DNA of 64,000 nt from DATLZU01 sp035573855 (lineage in GTDB: Bacteria; Nitrospirota; Nitrospiria; Nitrospirales; Nitrospiraceae), in assembly GCA_035573855.1 (NCBI GenBank), contig DATLZU010000011.1, positions 62,001 through 126,000 of the forward strand, read 5' to 3'. Shown here piece by piece: positions 61,146 through 64,000 of this stretch. A model generated the notes under the pieces. The model had not been told where the DNA came from. It did not search any database and saw only the letters and a list, made by a program, of their open reading frames with translations. Position 1 is the stretch's first letter. Every line of letters starts with the position of its first letter. Made by a program: the position numbers and the translations under genes.

Positions 61146-61793
61146 TTAGCGCTTTTTATCCGCATCCAGAATGCTTTGGATGATTGTCTTCAGATTCTCG
61201 GGATCGATCTGCTCCACCTTGATGTTGCCGTCCAAGAGGATGGTGGGCGTCTGTTGCACTTTGATGCGCTCGCCCCATTTTCTCCCCTCTTCAAACGCTC
61301 TCGCCGGTTTGCCGCTGGCTAGACCGGCTTCGAACGCAACCGGATCGAGCCCCACTTCCTTGACCAATTTCTCTCGAATCAGACGATCGAAGATGTGCAC
61401 GCGGTCCTGGTGAATGGTGCGGAAAATCGCCCGCTTCATCTCATTGCCTTTGCCCATGCTCTTGGCCTGTTCATACATGTCGAACACAGTCGGGAGTTTG
61501 CCTTGAATGACCGGAAAGCCCACCATGGTCACTTCCAACTTGCTGCCGAATTCCTTCTCCAAAATCGGCAACCCCTCCGCGTCGAACCGATGGCAATGAG
61601 GGCAATAGAAATCCAGGAATTCCACCAACTTCACCTTGCCCGGCGTATGGCTGGAGGGCTCGTTCAACTCTTCGTACTTTCCTTTCAACTGAAGTGTGCC
61701 GGCCGCACCGAGGGAAGGTGCCCCTCCCCACACCGGTACTACCAGAAGCAGCCAGACCATTATCGGCCAAGCGGCGTGTCGTCGATCCGTCAT
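61146..61793 (-). CDS. DsbA-family periplasmic thiol oxidoreductase
   Basis: The 215-residue product has a signal peptide (WPIMVWLLLVVPVWGGAPSL). A thioredoxin fold follows with an active-site CPHC (in FLDFYCPHCHRFDAEG), an inserted helical domain and the cis-Pro loop TPTILLDG. It likely forms or isomerises disulfides in exported proteins. CPHC is the oxidase-type sequence of DsbA. The ATG at 61793 is used. It lies 47 bp upstream of the P-ATPase gene, so the two are probably cotranscribed. Confidence 0.92.
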   Translation of the reverse strand: MTDRRHAAWPIMVWLLLVVPVWGGAPSLGAAGTLQLKGKYEELNEPSSHTPGKVKLVEFLDFYCPHCHRFDAEGLPILEKEFGSKLEVTMVGFPVIQGKLPTVFDMYEQAKSMGKGNEMKRAIFRTIHQDRVHIFDRLIREKLVKEVGLDPVAFEAGLASGKPARAFEEGRKWGERIKVQQTPTILLDGNIKVEQIDPENLKTIIQSILDADKKR

Positions 61794-61830
61794 TTCGTCA
61801 CTCCATTTGGGTACGCGTTCCAACGTGGCT

Positions 61831-61889
61831 ATTATAATTCATGCGGCGGCGCAGCGTTTGCTTGTTATTTTTAGTTTATAATGAGCATA
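61831..61889. promoter_or_regulatory. Divergent promoter region of the DsbA-like and Slp-like genes
   Basis: The region is A/T rich. TATAAT (61833-61838, plus) overlaps an equivalent TATAAT on the minus strand (61836-61831), which suits the DsbA-like gene. A second TATAAT at 61877-61882 ends 6 bp before the Slp ATG at 61889. None has a convincing -35. Confidence 0.45.
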
Positions 61890-62428
61890 TGAGAGACAGG
61901 TTCGCGTGGCCAGTTCTGTGGCTCCTCCTGCCGGCGCTCCTCTCCGGATGCGCATCCACCGCCCCTGAGCCGTATTCCGATCAAGCAGAACGCGTGTCGT
62001 TCACCGAGATCAAGGCCTCTCCGGAATCGCACAAAGGCCGGGTGGTCGTGTTGGGTGGAGAAGTGCTGGCGGCGAAACGGCTCAAAGAGGGAACGAGAAT
62101 CGAAGTGTTGCAGCTTCCGCTCAACGGATCCAACGAGCCGGGAACCGACCTGACCAAGTCACAAGGACGATTCGTGGCGATTCAGCGGGACTTCCTCGAC
62201 CCCGCGACCGTACCGCCGGGAACGCGGGTGACGATCACGGGCGAGGTAACCGGCTCCATCACGCTGCCGTTGGACGAAACGGAATACACCTATCCGGTGC
62301 TGGAAATCAAGAATTTGAAAGTCTGGCCCAGGACCGTGGACGGTCCCCTCCGCATCCGACCGCCCTACGGCCCCTATTGGGGGCCGCCTTATTGGGGCCC
62401 GTACTATTGGGGGCGATATCCCTACTAG
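61889..62428 (+). CDS. Slp-family outer-membrane lipoprotein
   Basis: The 179-residue lipoprotein has a lipobox (WLLLPALLSGCASTAPEPYS). The Slp-like core includes VSFTEIKASPESHKGRVVVL, VLQLPLNGSNEPGTDLTKSQ, GRFVAIQRDFLDPATVPPGT and VTITGEVTGSITLPLDETEY. The C-terminus is an unusual Pro/Tyr/Trp/Gly tail (PPYGPYWGPPYWGPYYWG). Slp proteins are starvation-inducible outer-membrane lipoproteins. No SD precedes the ATG; a TATAAT lies 6 bp upstream. Confidence 0.85.
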   Translation: MRDRFAWPVLWLLLPALLSGCASTAPEPYSDQAERVSFTEIKASPESHKGRVVVLGGEVLAAKRLKEGTRIEVLQLPLNGSNEPGTDLTKSQGRFVAIQRDFLDPATVPPGTRVTITGEVTGSITLPLDETEYTYPVLEIKNLKVWPRTVDGPLRIRPPYGPYWGPPYWGPYYWGRYPY

Positions 62429-62468
62429 TAATCGCCACTCTTCGTCGCCACGCCTTTGTTCTCGCTGT

Positions 62469-64000
62469 TCAGAACCTGTACTCGACCCCCGCGTAGCCGC
62501 TCACACCCTGCGCCGGATTGGCGAAACGAAAGAACGGGTCATTGACCACAACCGCGCCGGCGTAGGTCTTGTCGGTCAAGTTCCTGCCCTCGGCAAAGAA
62601 CATCAGGCGGTCATTCACATTCCATCCGGACCGCAAATGCAGGACGAAATATGAAGGGGCCTTGACCGTGTTGAGGTAGTCCACATAGATGCCGGTCGGC
62701 ACCCACTCGAAATTCGGGGCGATCCACCACCCGCGCGGATGATCGTAGCGAACCTCGTAGGCCAGGCTATGCTCCGGAGCACCGGCGACCCGATTGCCGC
62801 TCTTGGCGATCGGTACGTTGGCCGGACCGCCCGCCGCCACCGCTCCGACCACGTCATCCGTGAACTTGAAGAGCGACCAGGTATAGGCGGCACGCATGGT
62901 GACCTGATCAACCCTTCCTCCGGGTCCGCTGGCAAACATGCCGCGAGTGACGACGGCACTGGCCCCAGCCTCAATGCCCGTATGGCGCGTGCGGTTCGCG
63001 TTTCGGAAGGTATTCGTGTTGTTCACGATGTTGGTCAGAATTTCCTTTTCCATTTCCAGGTTGTACACCGTGAGATCCCATGTGTAGCGTCGATCAGTCG
63101 ATGTCCCTCGATGCCCCAGTTCGAATTGCCACGCACGCTGAGCGTCGAGATTGAGAAATCCGGTGTTGCCGCTGCCATCGGCATTGAACGCCGATAACAA
63201 TTCCAGATTCAGCGGCGCTTCGTAGGCCCGGCTGGCGTTGAAATAGAGTTGCGATGTCGGCGAGGTCCGGTACACGAAGCCGACTTTGGGGTTCAACGCA
63301 TCGAACTGCGCCAGTGGCTGTCGCGTGGTTTGCAGCACGGACGGTGTCGTTTGCGTCGCCGGAAATCCGACCGGTCCGAAGTTCTGGACGTTCCCTTGCC
63401 GGCTCGAATAATCCCACCGGCCGCCGACGACCAGCGTCAAACGCTCCGTCGCGTCGAACTGGTCTTCGGCATAGGCGCCGAAATAGAGCGTTCGAAGAAA
63501 CGCGTTCTGGGTCATCGCGCCGATGCTGCCATTGATGTTGACAAAGCGGGTTTGGTGTTGGTCACCATAGCGGGGCTGGACGCCGACGACGAAAACGTTC
63601 TCGTGTCCGAACAATCGGTTGGCGTTCCGATAGCGGATTTCGCCGCCCACGTTGTTGTTATCTTGCCGAATGGTCTGGAAGATCGGGTGATCGAGATATT
63701 GATACGAATAGTATGGGATGATCTCGATGAACTGATCGGCGGCGAACTCGTTGCGGTAGGCCACGCCGATCCGCTGCAGATTGTAATAGCGGCCGTATTT
63801 GCAGGTTTGATTGTCCAGGTTGCAGGCGAAGAAATTGCCACCGGCCGGGTTCGCCCCCGGCGTCCGCCCGCCCGCCTGCTGCGGATTGGCAAACAGTTGC
63901 GCGTTGGTCAACGCCCCCGGGATACGTTCCGATACGTTGGCTTGCAGGAAGTAGGCGCGGATTCCCTGGTACAAGCCCAGTTGCAGGCCGAGGTTCGCAT
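62469..64000 (-). CDS. TonB-dependent receptor (5' part outside window)
   Basis: This beta-barrel protein is open at base 64000. At least 500 residues of the barrel are present, with typical strand signatures: DLTVYNLEMEKEILTNIVNN, NRNANRTRHTGIEAGA-type blocks (seen as NANRTRHTGIEAGASAV), LHLRSGWNVNDRLMFFAEGR and NLTDKTYAGAVVVN. It ends YAGVEYRF with the terminal Phe of outer-membrane barrels. The order resembles FecA-like siderophore receptors. The plug domain and signal peptide would lie to the right of the window. The substrate is not deducible. Confidence 0.9.
   Translation of the reverse strand, partial: ANLGLQLGLYQGIRAYFLQANVSERIPGALTNAQLFANPQQAGGRTPGANPAGGNFFACNLDNQTCKYGRYYNLQRIGVAYRNEFAADQFIEIIPYYSYQYLDHPIFQTIRQDNNNVGGEIRYRNANRLFGHENVFVVGVQPRYGDQHQTRFVNINGSIGAMTQNAFLRTLYFGAYAEDQFDATERLTLVVGGRWDYSSRQGNVQNFGPVGFPATQTTPSVLQTTRQPLAQFDALNPKVGFVYRTSPTSQLYFNASRAYEAPLNLELLSAFNADGSGNTGFLNLDAQRAWQFELGHRGTSTDRRYTWDLTVYNLEMEKEILTNIVNNTNTFRNANRTRHTGIEAGASAVVTRGMFASGPGGRVDQVTMRAAYTWSLFKFTDDVVGAVAAGGPANVPIAKSGNRVAGAPEHSLAYEVRYDHPRGWWIAPNFEWVPTGIYVDYLNTVKAPSYFVLHLRSGWNVNDRLMFFAEGRNLTDKTYAGAVVVNDPFFRFANPAQGVSGYAGVEYRF

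Overview
The window is high-GC, densely coded bacterial DNA that most resembles a member of the Nitrospirota (Nitrospira-like). This is inferred from the combined gene content, not from a marker gene: a meso-DAP type dcw cluster, hpnA-type hopanoid and CruF-type carotenoid genes, many secreted c-type and outer-membrane proteins, NikR, and HAE1-type RND efflux. No rRNA, tRNA or CRISPR array was recognised.

Layout. 1-15147 (minus strand) is a canonical division and cell-wall (dcw) operon. In transcription order it runs rsmH, ftsL, ftsI, murE, murF, mraY, murD, ftsW, murG, murC, murB, ddl, ftsQ, with ftsQ cut by the window edge. A good sigma70 promoter sits just before rsmH, and mraZ is missing. 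15520-21780 holds asnS, a secreted repeat protein, a BNR-type lipoprotein, yajQ and cstA. 21905-31361 is a phosphonate locus. It encodes a PEP mutase fused to a nucleotidyltransferase, a two-subunit phosphonopyruvate decarboxylase, an AEP transaminase, a second nucleotidyltransferase, a degenerate-nucleotidyltransferase/CDP-alcohol phosphotransferase fusion and a flippase-like membrane protein. Three tandem paralogous exported proteins lie in its middle. Together these suggest synthesis of aminoethylphosphonate, its activation to a CMP ester, and transfer to a lipid or other membrane acceptor.

31463-36654 is a TetR-controlled RND efflux operon with a perfect operator palindrome. 36661-43837 contains small regulatory and zinc-ribbon proteins and a minus-strand run of genes of unknown function. 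43992-46895 has isoprenoid genes (prenyl diphosphate synthase, HpnA, CruF-like). 46938-50747 has a cytochrome c, small envelope proteins, a GAF sensor kinase that has lost its phospho-acceptor histidine, and a small exported protein with its own promoter and terminator. 50749-54361 holds a broken 3-methyladenine glycosylase gene and a probable nickel locus (TonB receptor, DUF3842, NikR with palindromic operators).

54570-56940 is an eroded island with an S-box (SAM-I-like) riboswitch and terminator in front of a frameshifted orphan gene, bracketed by inverted ~104-bp repeats. 56993-61793 is a dsbA-like, Cu-type P-ATPase and htrA operon. The window ends with an Slp-like lipoprotein and a partial TonB receptor. 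A theme across the window is a set of short intergenic arrays of degenerate 7-mers (occasionally 8- or 9-mers), each facing an inverted copy of itself.
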